A stretch of DNA of 64,000 nucleotides from VBAS01 sp964581455 (GCA_964581455.1 CAZOOT010000001.1:29435-93434), one strand, 5' to 3'; numbered from the stretch's first letter, positions 35,709-44,400 are shown. Notes: a model not told the origin generated them from the letters alone. Program-made: numbers and translations.

Positions 35709-37934
35709 ATGAATAAGATCAAACAATACTTCCTGACTTTATTTTTTTTCCTGTTTGTTTATCAGCTGCAGGCGCAAAAAGATCCTACACTGAATGCCAG
35801 CCTGAACCGTGCACTTTTTCATGATTATATTGACAAGGAGCAGCAGATTGCCTTAAAATCTGATGGAAAAGATGACAAAGAATTCACTGTGTCAACCAAT
35901 CCGGATATCAATATTCATGTTACTTCTGCATTGATTGGAAAAGTAAATGAACTTCAGAAAAAAATAGAACATGATAGCCTCATCAGCGGACAAGGAAAGG
36001 TGCTTTATCTGCGCGGTATTGAAGGATTGCTAAAAGACATGAATGCAAACTGGCGTGCCAAAAGATTTGTAATTACTTTTTTACCTGCCATGCTGGATGC
36101 TTATGAAAAATGTGTGGAACTGGATAACAAAAAAATGACAATTGAAAATATAATTGATCAATTGCATTATGATGCAGCCAAACCCATTGTTTATTGTTCG
36201 GCATTCGATAATAACCCCGGATTTAAGACAGCTAAAAATATATTGGTCAGAAAATATTGCAGCCTCTATCCCGACCAGGTCTTCGCCACATTAAGAACTG
36301 CCATTTTGCAAATTCCGGATCTGCCATTTGCTGACAGCCTGATCAAAGTAGCCAGTTATAATTTTCCAAAACAATTATATGATTATGCATCTGCCAATAA
36401 TGAGTTGGGAAAAATGATCAGAAAAATTGATGACCCGCTTATTAAAGCAGTAAGTAAAATGGCTACCAGTAGCGGAAGCGGCCAGTTATATTTTCCTTTT
36501 TTAGATAATATTGTAAAAGGTAAAATGACACTGGAGGATATTGATGCAGTAAGAAACGATTCAATTGCGTATTATAAACTGCTGGTAAAAACTCATCTTG
36601 ACTATACGGCAAGAATCATCAATAAGGATACAGCATTTGGTTATGCTACTTTGAATGAGATGATGGGTAAAAAAGCCCGTGATGTTTTTGTAAATACAAT
36701 TAATGGATTGCACGACCGCGACAATGTAACCCGATTCCGTATCATTCAATCGCTCAATGCAGCCGAACTGTATTACCTCGCCGTTTTCAGTGATGGAATA
36801 ATCTATACTTCCAGTTTTGTAAATGGAGTTTTTCCATTAATGATGAGCCGGGCTGATAATAAAGGCGATTCGGTACTGAAGCTGGTCATGTTTGATAAAT
36901 ACAGAAAATTTATCAAGATGTCAGCCGGGTATAATACCCTCAGTACTTTTCTTGCATCTTTTCCCAACCAGGAAAACGCCAACGACCTGATGCGGGCATT
37001 TGTAGGCGGACTTGAAAAATCCCCTACACTTGAAGACGGGGTAGATGTTGCAGATTCGTATGCGAGCATACAGGAAACAATAAAACCCTTAGCAGATGAA
37101 ATGCTGATGAATGTGAATTTGAATTATAACCGCAATCTCTCCAGGAACAACAGGAAAGGGATTGTTATTTATAATCTTTTACAAAAACTTTTTCTTTCTG
37201 CAGACTCAACAAAGAATATTGATCTTACCAGGGAGTTGGGAATACCCCCGGTATATAATGTCAACTATTCAAACCTTTCTAACGAAAAAGGCGAGGTAGT
37301 TATGCAGGTGTTTTTTTATGGCGACAAAGACGGGCAGAATATTTTTTCGGGGTTTCAGAAAACTTTTGCTTCTGCAACCTGGAAGATCACTCAGGAAAAA
37401 TTATGGATAACCATAAGTTCAACAAAAGGGAATCCAGTCACTATTTATGCCAACCGTCCTTTACCGGAAGAAACCGGCGAAGATGAAATGGCACAAAAGG
37501 CCCTGGATTCTTTTTTAATGAGAAGGGCAATTCAACCTACAGTTGTCATTCACCGTGGCCATAGTTACTATGCTCCTTATACCATTCAGCAAATAAAACC
37601 TGCAGCAAAGATTGTGTTTATGGGAAGTTGCGGCGGCTATCACCTGATACATGATATTTTAAAGAATGCCCCGGATGCCCATATCATCGCCTCCAAACAA
37701 ATCGGCAAAACAGCGATCAATCGGCCATTCTTTGAATTGCTGATGGAAAAATTAAGAAACGGCAGTAATATTGAATGGATAAACTTCTGGAAAGAATTTC
37801 AGCAGCGGGTAAAAGTGGAAGGATTTGAAGATTATATTCCACCGCATAAAAATCTTGGAGCCATCTTTATTAAGGCCTATAAGATATCGATGGGAGAATC
37901 TGAGCCTGATCTTGCTTCTTTAGGTAGTCAATAA
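35709..37934 (+). CDS. Exported protein with possible caspase-like (clan CD) C-terminal domain
   Basis: This 741-residue protein is exported (signal peptide LTLFFFLFVYQLQAQ). Residues about 30-560 are mainly helical and match no family I recognise. The C-terminal region reads TVVIHRGHSYYAPYTIQQIK, then AKIVFMGSCGGYHLIHDIL, then APDAHIIASKQIGKTAINRP and FFELLMEKL. A hydrophobic strand ending in His-Gly/His, a second strand ending in Ser-Cys-Gly-Gly, and a following VIA-type strand plus FxxLLxxL helix is the plan of clan CD cysteine peptidases (caspase, gingipain, CHAT). The candidate dyad is H615 or H618 with C641. The 23-26 residue spacing is shorter than in known members. No sorting domain is seen. 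Peptidase activity is an inference. Confidence 0.55.
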   Translation: MNKIKQYFLTLFFFLFVYQLQAQKDPTLNASLNRALFHDYIDKEQQIALKSDGKDDKEFTVSTNPDINIHVTSALIGKVNELQKKIEHDSLISGQGKVLYLRGIEGLLKDMNANWRAKRFVITFLPAMLDAYEKCVELDNKKMTIENIIDQLHYDAAKPIVYCSAFDNNPGFKTAKNILVRKYCSLYPDQVFATLRTAILQIPDLPFADSLIKVASYNFPKQLYDYASANNELGKMIRKIDDPLIKAVSKMATSSGSGQLYFPFLDNIVKGKMTLEDIDAVRNDSIAYYKLLVKTHLDYTARIINKDTAFGYATLNEMMGKKARDVFVNTINGLHDRDNVTRFRIIQSLNAAELYYLAVFSDGIIYTSSFVNGVFPLMMSRADNKGDSVLKLVMFDKYRKFIKMSAGYNTLSTFLASFPNQENANDLMRAFVGGLEKSPTLEDGVDVADSYASIQETIKPLADEMLMNVNLNYNRNLSRNNRKGIVIYNLLQKLFLSADSTKNIDLTRELGIPPVYNVNYSNLSNEKGEVVMQVFFYGDKDGQNIFSGFQKTFASATWKITQEKLWITISSTKGNPVTIYANRPLPEETGEDEMAQKALDSFLMRRAIQPTVVIHRGHSYYAPYTIQQIKPAAKIVFMGSCGGYHLIHDILKNAPDAHIIASKQIGKTAINRPFFELLMEKLRNGSNIEWINFWKEFQQRVKVEGFEDYIPPHKNLGAIFIKAYKISMGESEPDLASLGSQ

Positions 37935-38006
37935 AACATGAAAATCCCGAAAGCATTTAAAGCCTTTATATTATTTTAGATTGGTTAATGGATAAAAATT
38001 TGGGCA

Positions 38007-38234
38007 TTGCTGTCATATACTTTTGGTATAATTGTCTTACAGAGATTCTTTATACTTTATTCTGATAACTGGAGGATGGCTTTATTTGGAGTATTTATTT
38101 TCATTTTAAATCTGGTTCATGTTTTTAAAATACTTGATATTAAGATTCACTTTCCTTTTTCCCGAAAATGGTATTATATTTTATTGACAGCTTTTACAAT
38201 TGGGCTATTGATAGTATTTATAAAAATTTTATGA
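38007..38234 (+). CDS. Small membrane protein with unclear start
   Basis: This frame encodes about 75 residues with three hydrophobic segments and a basic loop (KIHFPFSRKWYY). The first conventional start is TTG at 38007. The frame opens just after a TAA at 37986-37988 and its preceding codons (WIKIWAL) also look membrane-like, so translation may begin at an ATA or ATT codon nearby. An ATG at 37988 is in another frame and gives only 25 residues. Function unknown; it precedes the ABC exporter by 64 bases. Confidence 0.45.
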   Translation: MLSYTFGIIVLQRFFILYSDNWRMALFGVFIFILNLVHVFKILDIKIHFPFSRKWYYILLTAFTIGLLIVFIKIL

Positions 38235-38298
38235 TTTCCAGACTCATAAAATTATTAACTCCTTTTCTTCTGATTACATTTGTTACTTAAAAAATATT

Positions 38299-40068
38299 GT
38301 GGCTAACGGTACTAATAAAAAATTTTTTGATTTTGATCTTTTAAAAAGGGTGATACGCCATGCCTCACCTTACAAAAAGAAATTTTATCTATCCATTATT
38401 CTTGCCATTGTATTAGCCATTTTTACTCCTGTCCGTCCCATCCTGATCCAGGTTACAGTAGATCAATACATCACAGGCCGAATTGCAGAAATGGTCATTC
38501 TGATCACCATCATCCAGATTGCCTTTTTATTTCTGGAAACAGCTTTAAGATTTTATTTCTCCTATATCACTTCCTGGCTGGGACATAACGTGGTAAAAGA
38601 TATGCGGGTAAAAGTGTACAAGAAAGTTTTGGGATTAAATCTTTCTCATTTTGATAAAACACCTATTGGTACACTTACCACCAGAACTGTTGATGACATC
38701 GAAAGGATCAACGATGTTTTTGCCGATGGCCTTATTCCAATTATCGCCGACCTGCTTTCCATTGTTTGTGTACTGAGTTATATGTTCTGGCAGGATTGGC
38801 AACTGACATTATTTGCCCTGATTCCATTTCCTATATTGTTAATTGCAACATATATTTTTAAAGAAACTGTAAATCGTTCTTTTCTCAGGGTACGTAATGC
38901 GGTGGCCAGGTTAAATGCTTTTGTACAGGAACATATTTCCGGTATGCAGGTGGTACAGGCTTTTACTGCAGAGGAAAGGGAGTTTGAGAAATTTAAAAAT
39001 ATAAACAAGGAACACCGGAATGCAAATATCAACGCCATATTTGCCTACTCTATTTTCTTTCCGATAGTAGAGATCATCCTGGCTACGGCCATTGGCTTGA
39101 TCGTATGGAAAACATCTGCCGTTACTTTGGAACTACAGCAAAGTCAGCAGGGCACATTGATGGCATTTATTCTTTGTCTCAACCTGATCTTTCGTCCATT
39201 AAGAGTGATTGCAGACAAGTTTAATATTTTACAGATGGGCATGATTGCCAGTGAAAGGGTTTTCAAGGTAATGGATAATGAAAACCAGATAAAAGATGAA
39301 GGAGACTATGCTCCCGGAAAAGTAGAAGGAAAAATAGAGTTTGAAAATGTTAGTTTTTCTTATGATGATGAAAATTATGTGTTGAAGGATATTAGTTTTT
39401 CCGTGAAAGCTGGGGAAACAGTGGCAATTGTTGGCCATACTGGAAGCGGTAAAACAACCATCATCAGTTTGCTGAACCGGCTGTATGCAATTCAAAAAGG
39501 GAATATTAAAATTGACGACAAAAACATCAGGGAGTTCAAGTTGGATGCTTTAAGGAAAAACATAGCAGTTGTTTTACAGGATGTATTTCTGTTTTCCGGG
39601 TCTGTCATAGACAATATCACTTTAAGAAACGAAGAGATATCTAAAGAAAAAGTAGTGGAAGCAGCCAAAATGATCGGTATGCATAATTTTATTTTGCAAT
39701 TGCCGGGAGGATATGATTACAATGTAATGGAAAGAGGAGCTACACTGTCTCTTGGCCAGAGACAACTCTTGTCTTTTGTAAGAGCTTTACTTTATAACCC
39801 CTCTATTCTGATCCTGGATGAAGCCACATCATCTGTGGATACGGAAAGTGAGCAATTGATTCAGCAGGCTATTGATAAACTGATCTCTGACAGAACTTCT
39901 ATTGTTATTGCACACCGGCTTTCTACCATCCGCAAGGCAGATAAAATTATTGTTTTGGATAAAGGAGAAGTGAAGGAAACCGGAACACATGATGAGTTAA
40001 TTGCAAAAGGAGGATTTTATCATAAACTTTATCAGCTTCAGTTCGAAAAACATAAATCAGTTGCCTGA
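38299..40068 (+). CDS. ABC exporter, fused permease and ATPase (MsbA-like)
   Basis: This 589-residue half-transporter has six membrane helices (about 20-310) followed by a nucleotide-binding domain. Walker A is GHTGSGKTT (about 379-387), the ABC signature is LSLGQRQ, Walker B is ILILDEATSS, and the H-loop is in VIAHRLST. It would form a homodimer or a heterodimer with an unseen partner and export lipids, drugs or peptides. The start is GTG at 38299. Substrate unknown. The next gene follows after 15 bases. Confidence 0.93.
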   Translation: MANGTNKKFFDFDLLKRVIRHASPYKKKFYLSIILAIVLAIFTPVRPILIQVTVDQYITGRIAEMVILITIIQIAFLFLETALRFYFSYITSWLGHNVVKDMRVKVYKKVLGLNLSHFDKTPIGTLTTRTVDDIERINDVFADGLIPIIADLLSIVCVLSYMFWQDWQLTLFALIPFPILLIATYIFKETVNRSFLRVRNAVARLNAFVQEHISGMQVVQAFTAEEREFEKFKNINKEHRNANINAIFAYSIFFPIVEIILATAIGLIVWKTSAVTLELQQSQQGTLMAFILCLNLIFRPLRVIADKFNILQMGMIASERVFKVMDNENQIKDEGDYAPGKVEGKIEFENVSFSYDDENYVLKDISFSVKAGETVAIVGHTGSGKTTIISLLNRLYAIQKGNIKIDDKNIREFKLDALRKNIAVVLQDVFLFSGSVIDNITLRNEEISKEKVVEAAKMIGMHNFILQLPGGYDYNVMERGATLSLGQRQLLSFVRALLYNPSILILDEATSSVDTESEQLIQQAIDKLISDRTSIVIAHRLSTIRKADKIIVLDKGEVKETGTHDELIAKGGFYHKLYQLQFEKHKSVA

Positions 40069-40083
40069 TTTTAAAATCTGATC

Positions 40084-41001
40084 ATGATCAATTTCTTGTT
40101 TTTTGTTTATTCATTTTTATTAATCACTTTTCAAAATAATGAAACTGATCAGCCATTTATGGTTGTATTGGGAATTGCACAGGATGCAGGATACCCGCAA
40201 ATAGATTGTAAAAAAGATTGCTGCAAAAAATACTGGGACAAAAAAATAAAAAAACAAAAAGTTGTCAACCTGGGTTTGTTCGATCCGGCCAGTAAGCAGA
40301 AGTGGATCTTTGAAGCTACACCTGATCTTCCCGGGCAATTACATGAGGCAGAAATACTGCTTCATGGAAATTTATCCGGAATATTTCTTACACATGCACA
40401 GATAGGGCATTACACCGGTTTGATGTATTTGGGAAGAGAAGCCATGAATGCCATCCAGATTCCGGTATATACTATGCCGCGTATGCAAAATTTTTTAGAA
40501 AACAACGGACCCTGGAACCAACTGGTAAGCCTGAAAAATATAAAACTTCAGAAACTGAAAAAGGACAGTACGATTTGGTTAACAAAAAATATTGCAGTTA
40601 CTCCATTACTGGTTCCACACCGGGATGAATTTTCTGAAACAGTTGCTTATTCAATTAAAGTGAATAAGAAGACTGTGCTTTTCATTCCGGATATTGATAA
40701 ATGGCAGAAATGGGAAAAAGATATCAGGGAGTTGGTCAAAATATCAGATTATCTTTTTCTGGATGCCACATTTTTTAATGAAAAAGAACTTCCCGGAAGA
40801 AATATGACCGAGATTCCGCATCCGTTTGTAAAAGAAAGTATGGAACTTTTTAAAGATCTTCCAGATTCTGAAAGATCCAAGATCTGGTTCATCCATTTTA
40901 ATCATACAAATCCGCTTATTGATACAAATTCCCCCGCATTTAAGGAAGTGAAGAACAAAGGGTTTAATGTAGCAACAGAAGGTCAAGAAATCCGGTTTTA
41001 A
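40084..41001 (+). CDS. PqqB-like metallo-beta-lactamase-fold protein
   Basis: This 305-residue protein has a hydrophobic N-terminus that may be a signal peptide or anchor. The segment GIAQDAGYPQIDCKKDCCKK corresponds to the Cys-containing zinc knuckle of PqqB, and FLTHAQIGHYTGLMYLGRE to PqqB's DAQIDHTTG motif, where the usual HxHxDH is altered. Later metal-ligand candidates are VPHRDEF, FIPDIDKW and FIHFNHTNP. PqqB acts in pyrroloquinoline quinone synthesis, but no other pqq gene is nearby, so a different oxidative or hydrolytic role is likely. Confidence 0.75.
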   Translation: MINFLFFVYSFLLITFQNNETDQPFMVVLGIAQDAGYPQIDCKKDCCKKYWDKKIKKQKVVNLGLFDPASKQKWIFEATPDLPGQLHEAEILLHGNLSGIFLTHAQIGHYTGLMYLGREAMNAIQIPVYTMPRMQNFLENNGPWNQLVSLKNIKLQKLKKDSTIWLTKNIAVTPLLVPHRDEFSETVAYSIKVNKKTVLFIPDIDKWQKWEKDIRELVKISDYLFLDATFFNEKELPGRNMTEIPHPFVKESMELFKDLPDSERSKIWFIHFNHTNPLIDTNSPAFKEVKNKGFNVATEGQEIRF

Positions 41002-41073
41002 AATTTTGAATTAATACCTTTTTGTTTTTTTATTATGCTCTTTCATTTCCGAGGTTTTTTACCCTTGCACCCT

Positions 41074-41081
41074 TATCTTTG
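41074..41081 (+). promoter_or_regulatory. -7 element of the atp operon
   Basis: TATCTTTG is a perfect TAnnTTTG. The implied transcription start near 41085 lies downstream of the ATG at 41035 and so excludes it as the start of atpB. Confidence 0.55.
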
Positions 41082-41094
41082 CGCCAAATTTAGG

Positions 41095-42273
41095 ATGGGT
41101 ATGACTTCAAGGCTAATGAAATCCTTTACTGTAGCGGCTTTCAGCTTATTTTCGGTTCTGATTTCTCAACCGACACTGGCAAGTGGTGGTGACGGCGAAA
41201 ACGGGGGTGAAAAAAAGAAAAAATTTGATGCTAAAGAGGTAATCTTCAGCCATATACTTGACGGACATGAGTATCATTTTTTCGATATAACAAAGAAAGA
41301 TGGTACTGTACTGCCAATTGGTATTCCGCTTCCTGTTATTATTTATTCACCGGAAAGAGGATTGGATGTTTTCATGTCTTCCAAATTTCATCACAAGCAT
41401 GATTCCTATAAAGGATACCGCATCATTGATGAACATTATTTGCATGAAATGCAAATGCAGGGAATAGATATTAAAAAAGAAGGTTTTACTACCGGTAAAT
41501 TGATTGCCGTAGATGCAAATGATAAGCTGGATACATCCGTTTCTTTTTATGATATTTCCATTACCAGAAATGTGGTACAAATGATCCTGGCTTTGGGATT
41601 GTTGGTTTGGGTATTAATGACGATGGCAAAACGTTACAAGAAAGGAGAAGGAGTAAAGACAGCGCCAAAGGGTATGCAAAACCTGATCGAACCCATTATT
41701 ACATTTGTGCGTGACGAAGTAGTAAAACCAAATCTTGGACATAAATGGGAAAAATATCTTCCATACATCCTGACACTTTTCTTTTTTATTCTTATTAATA
41801 ACTTATTCGGATTAATACCAGGCTCTGCCAACGTTACGGGAAACATTGCGTTTACACTTATTCTCGGAGTTATTGCTTTCATCGTAATCCTGGCAAGTTC
41901 TAATAAGCATTATTGGGGTCATATTTTTAACCCGCCAAATATGCCGATGGGTGTAAAACTTATTTTAGTTCCTGTTGAGTTTCTGAGTTTATTTATAAAG
42001 CCGATGGCATTGATCATTCGTCTTTTTGCCAATATGGTAGCCGGGCATATAATTATTATATGTCTTATTTCACTCATATTCATTTTTGCTGAGTTGAGTA
42101 AGTATGCAGGATGGGGAACTTCAGTGTTTTCCGTAGGGTTTGTGGTGTTTATATATTTTATTGAAATATTAGTTGCATTTATACAGGCTTTCATTTTTGC
42201 GATGCTGACAGCGGTTTTCGTGGGGCAGGCATTTGAAGGAGAGCATCATGAAGAAGCACATGCAGCTCATTAA
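41095..42273 (+). CDS. atpB: ATP synthase F0 subunit a
   Basis: Subunit a forms the proton half-channels against the c ring. From the ATG at 41095 the protein is 392 residues; ATGs at 41101 and 41116 are also possible, while one at 41035 lies upstream of the promoter element. It begins with a cleavable-looking signal (FTVAAFSLFSVLISQPTLAS) and a periplasmic extension of about 130 residues, as in other Bacteroidota. The conserved core includes FVRDEVVKPNLG, LFGLIPGSANVTGN, and LIIRLFANMVAGHII with the essential Arg. First gene of the atp cluster. Confidence 0.94.
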   Translation: MGMTSRLMKSFTVAAFSLFSVLISQPTLASGGDGENGGEKKKKFDAKEVIFSHILDGHEYHFFDITKKDGTVLPIGIPLPVIIYSPERGLDVFMSSKFHHKHDSYKGYRIIDEHYLHEMQMQGIDIKKEGFTTGKLIAVDANDKLDTSVSFYDISITRNVVQMILALGLLVWVLMTMAKRYKKGEGVKTAPKGMQNLIEPIITFVRDEVVKPNLGHKWEKYLPYILTLFFFILINNLFGLIPGSANVTGNIAFTLILGVIAFIVILASSNKHYWGHIFNPPNMPMGVKLILVPVEFLSLFIKPMALIIRLFANMVAGHIIIICLISLIFIFAELSKYAGWGTSVFSVGFVVFIYFIEILVAFIQAFIFAMLTAVFVGQAFEGEHHEEAHAAH

Positions 42274-42282
42274 ACTCCCAAC

Positions 42283-42394
42283 CCCCGAAGGGGCAAGGGA
42301 AAAGTTTTTTGATTTTGGATTTTTATCAGAGTATCTCAGTCAGAGGTATTCAAAGTCCTCCCTTTAGGGAGGATTTAGGAGGGTGTTTTTTTTT
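42283..42394. repeat. GC palindromes between atpB and atpE
   Basis: Two hairpins lie in this 142-base gap: CCCC-gaa-GGGG (42283-42293) and TCCTCCCT-tt-AGGGAGGA (42356-42373). The second is followed by GGAGGGTG and nine T (42385-42394), which makes it terminator-like just 22 bases before atpE. They belong to a CCCC/GGGG palindrome family found in every gap of this operon. Confidence 0.6.
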
Positions 42395-42415
42395 AATTAC
42401 AATAAATCAACAATT

Positions 42416-42664
42416 ATGGATTTAATGATGGTATTGTTAAGCGAGGTAGCAAATGCAAATGCCGGAGGTGCTATTGGTGCAGGTCTTGCAGCAATGGGCG
42501 CAGGTATTGGAGTAGGATTGATTGGTAAAGGAGCTGTAGAAGCTATTGCCCGTCAGCCTGAAGCATTGAACGATATCCGCAGCAACATGATCCTTACTGC
42601 CGCATTGGTAGAGGGAGCAGCTTTGTTTGCGATCATCGTAGGTTTCCTTGCAATGGTTCTTTAA
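42416..42664 (+). CDS. atpE: ATP synthase F0 subunit c
   Basis: This is the proteolipid of the rotor ring, 82 residues from the ATG at 42416; an upstream frame start at 42383 would lie in the T-run of the preceding hairpin. There are two membrane helices with a polar loop ARQPEALNDIR and the ion-binding Glu in AALVEGAALFAI. The residues after that Glu are Gly-Ala rather than the Ser-Thr of sodium-binding rings, so proton coupling is expected. Followed by a terminator-like hairpin. Confidence 0.96.
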   Translation: MDLMMVLLSEVANANAGGAIGAGLAAMGAGIGVGLIGKGAVEAIARQPEALNDIRSNMILTAALVEGAALFAIIVGFLAMVL

Positions 42665-42675
42665 TGAACGAATGA

Positions 42676-42712
42676 CTGCATCCAAAGCAAAGGGCGGAGG
42701 ATGCAGTTTTTT
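42676..42712 (+). terminator. Intrinsic terminator inside the atp operon, after atpE
   Basis: CTGCATCC (42676-42683) and GGATGCAG (42699-42706) form a perfect 8-bp stem followed by six T, 12 bases after the atpE stop. Because atpF lies downstream on the same strand, it is either a partial terminator or separates two transcripts. Confidence 0.75.
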
Positions 42713-42714
42713 AC

Positions 42715-42740
42715 CCCAAACCCCTAAAGGGGCTTTTGGG
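42715..42740. repeat. Nested palindrome between atpE and atpF
   Basis: CCCAAA (42715-42720) pairs with TTTGGG (42735-42740) around CCCC-taaa-GGGG (42721-42732). The rest of the gap to 42932 is AT-rich; it holds a weak AACTTTG near 42850 that might be a secondary promoter. Confidence 0.55.
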
Positions 42741-42932
42741 AAAGCTCTTTAAAATTGAATGTGTGATTATGTAGCAGACTATGGTATTTCTATTAAGTTG
42801 CTGTTGCGTCGCACTCTTGTACTGCATCAAGTCTATTCAGCAAATAGAACTTTGCAGTTACTATAAACAAAAAACCAAGTTTCAAAACACAAATTGAAAT
42901 TTGAGATTTTATAATTTATAATTTTTTTAATT

Positions 42933-43427
42933 ATGGATCTGTTAACTCCCTCGTTCGGTCTTTTATTATGGACGCTGCTGGCGTTTGGTATTGTATATTA
43001 TATTTTAAAAAAATATGCATGGCCGGCAATTGTAAAAGGATTGAACGACCGTGAACAATTTATTGCAGATGCTTTATCATCTGCTGAAAGAGTAAAAGGT
43101 GAAATGGCCCAGCTGAAAAGCGAGCATGAAGCATTGCTGGCACAGGCCCGTGAAGAAAGAGCCCAGATGCTGAAAGAAGCAAGAGAAACGAAAGAAAAGA
43201 TCATCAGTGAATCGAAAGATGCGGCTAAAGTAGAAGCATCAAAGATCATGGCGGAATCCCGTGCAGCCATTGAAGCACAAAAAATGGCGGCCATTACTGA
43301 TGTAAAAAATGAAGTGGGTAAAATGGTTATTGAGATCTCTGAAAAAATATTAAGAAGAGAACTGGGAAATAAAGCGGACCAGGAAGCTCATATTAAGAGT
43401 TTGGTGAATCAAGTGAAACTGAATTAA
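42933..43427 (+). CDS. atpF: ATP synthase F0 subunit b
   Basis: This is the peripheral stalk of ATP synthase, 164 residues. One N-terminal membrane helix (LLLWTLLAFGIVYYILKKY) is followed by a long charged coiled coil (about 30-164) with many Ala/Glu/Lys/Arg heptads such as SAERVKGEMAQLKSEHEALL, which binds subunit delta. Typical length and position. Confidence 0.95.
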   Translation: MDLLTPSFGLLLWTLLAFGIVYYILKKYAWPAIVKGLNDREQFIADALSSAERVKGEMAQLKSEHEALLAQAREERAQMLKEARETKEKIISESKDAAKVEASKIMAESRAAIEAQKMAAITDVKNEVGKMVIEISEKILRRELGNKADQEAHIKSLVNQVKLN

Positions 43428-43438
43428 AGCCCCTCCAA

Positions 43439-43530
43439 CCTCCCCGAAGGGGAGGCTAAGAGAAAGCTTTTTGTATTGAATAAATTTTATTAAAAAAATG
43501 ACTCAAACATAAGCCCCTCCTTCGGAGGGG
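43439..43530. repeat. Two GC palindromes between atpF and atpH
   Basis: CCTCCCC-gaa-GGGGAGG (43439-43455) and CCCCTCC-ttc-GGAGGGG (43514-43530), both with perfect 7-bp stems and three-base loops. Neither is followed by a run of T long enough for a standard terminator. Confidence 0.65.
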
Positions 43531-43546
43531 TTTGGGGAAGCTGAAT

Positions 43547-44110
43547 ATGTCCAACGTAAGATTAGCAACACGATATGCAAAATCAATTCTCGATCTTTCG
43601 ATTGAAAGAAACGAAGTGGAAACTGTATTTGCCGACATGCAATGGTTGCAGTCTGTTTGTAAAGGCAACCGGGACTTTGTGAATCTGCTAAGGAGCCCGA
43701 TTATAAAATATGATGCAAAGGAAAAAATCGTTGCAATCGTTTCAAAAGAAAGTATTGGTAAGCTTACAGATTCATTTATTCATTTGCTGATCCGTAAAGG
43801 GAGAGAAGGAGTATTGCCAGAAATAGCCACTGCATTTATTCATCAGTATAAGGTATACAAGAATATTTATTCTATTAAACTTACAACAGCGGGCCCGATA
43901 AGTGATGAATTAAAAAATAGTATAGTAGAGCATATCAGAGCGACTACAGAAATGCAGGAAATTGAATTGGAAACAGTAGTGAAAGATGAACTTATTGGTG
44001 GATTTACTTTGCAGGCGGGAGATAAGCTGGTAGATGCCAGTATTGCTTTCGATCTGAAAGAGATTGCCAAGCAGTTTGAGAACAATGACTTTATTTATAA
44101 AGTAAGATAA
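43547..44110 (+). CDS. atpH: ATP synthase F1 subunit delta
   Basis: Delta joins the F1 head to the b stalk. It is 187 residues from the ATG at 43547; a TTG at 43532 lies within the palindrome flank and is unlikely. Features are the N-terminal VRLATRYAKSILDLSIE and the C-terminal VKDELIGGFTLQAGDKLVDA, both typical of AtpH. Confidence 0.94.
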   Translation: MSNVRLATRYAKSILDLSIERNEVETVFADMQWLQSVCKGNRDFVNLLRSPIIKYDAKEKIVAIVSKESIGKLTDSFIHLLIRKGREGVLPEIATAFIHQYKVYKNIYSIKLTTAGPISDELKNSIVEHIRATTEMQEIELETVVKDELIGGFTLQAGDKLVDASIAFDLKEIAKQFENNDFIYKVR

Positions 44111-44400
44111 GTCCGGCCCCCTCTAACTCCCCCGATGGGGGAGAATTGGCAAGCACACATGTCCAGCTTGTCGGAGAGGTTGACCAGATACAAAGGGATT
44201 GATAATTGCAGAGTAAGAATGTAAAGAAGATGTGGAAGAACTAAAAGTTGATTAGAGATTTGAAGTACCGCTCCTTCCCAGTCGGGGAAGGAGAAGGAGG
44301 ATGGGGCCGGTGAAAAGAGAACAGAACGTTCAAGTGAGTGTCCGAAGGACTCCTTTGGAGACACAACTGAAGCTAAATAATAGAACAATAGTTTGGTAAA
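44111..44400. repeat. Composite palindromic element between atpH and atpA
   Basis: This 348-base gap holds no gene. It is framed by CCGGCCCC (from 44113) and GGGGCCGG (ending 44310). Inside are CTCCCCC-gat-GGGGGAG (44127-44143) and CTCCTTCCC/GGGAAGGAG (44271-44293). A second part has GTCC-gaa-GGAC (44340-44350) and CTCC-ttt-GGAG (44350-44360), then CAACTGAAGCTAAATA, matching the hairpins before mreB at 14033-14055. The remaining bases to atpA are AT-rich without a clear promoter. Confidence 0.65.

Noticed and set aside
41035..41094. atpB starting at the ATG at 41035
   Set aside because: A perfect -7 promoter element at 41074-41081 lies inside this extension, and the added residues do not look like a signal peptide, while the ATG at 41095 is followed by one.
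42416..42664. Sodium-coupled ATP synthase
   Set aside because: The residues after the ion-binding Glu of subunit c are Gly-Ala, not the Ser-Thr type of sodium rings.
42808..42850. Third copy of the mreB/atpA composite repeat in the atpE-atpF gap
   Set aside because: A few words are alike (TGCGTCGCACTCTTG, CAAATAGAAC) but the hairpins are not kept; resemblance is too weak to claim.
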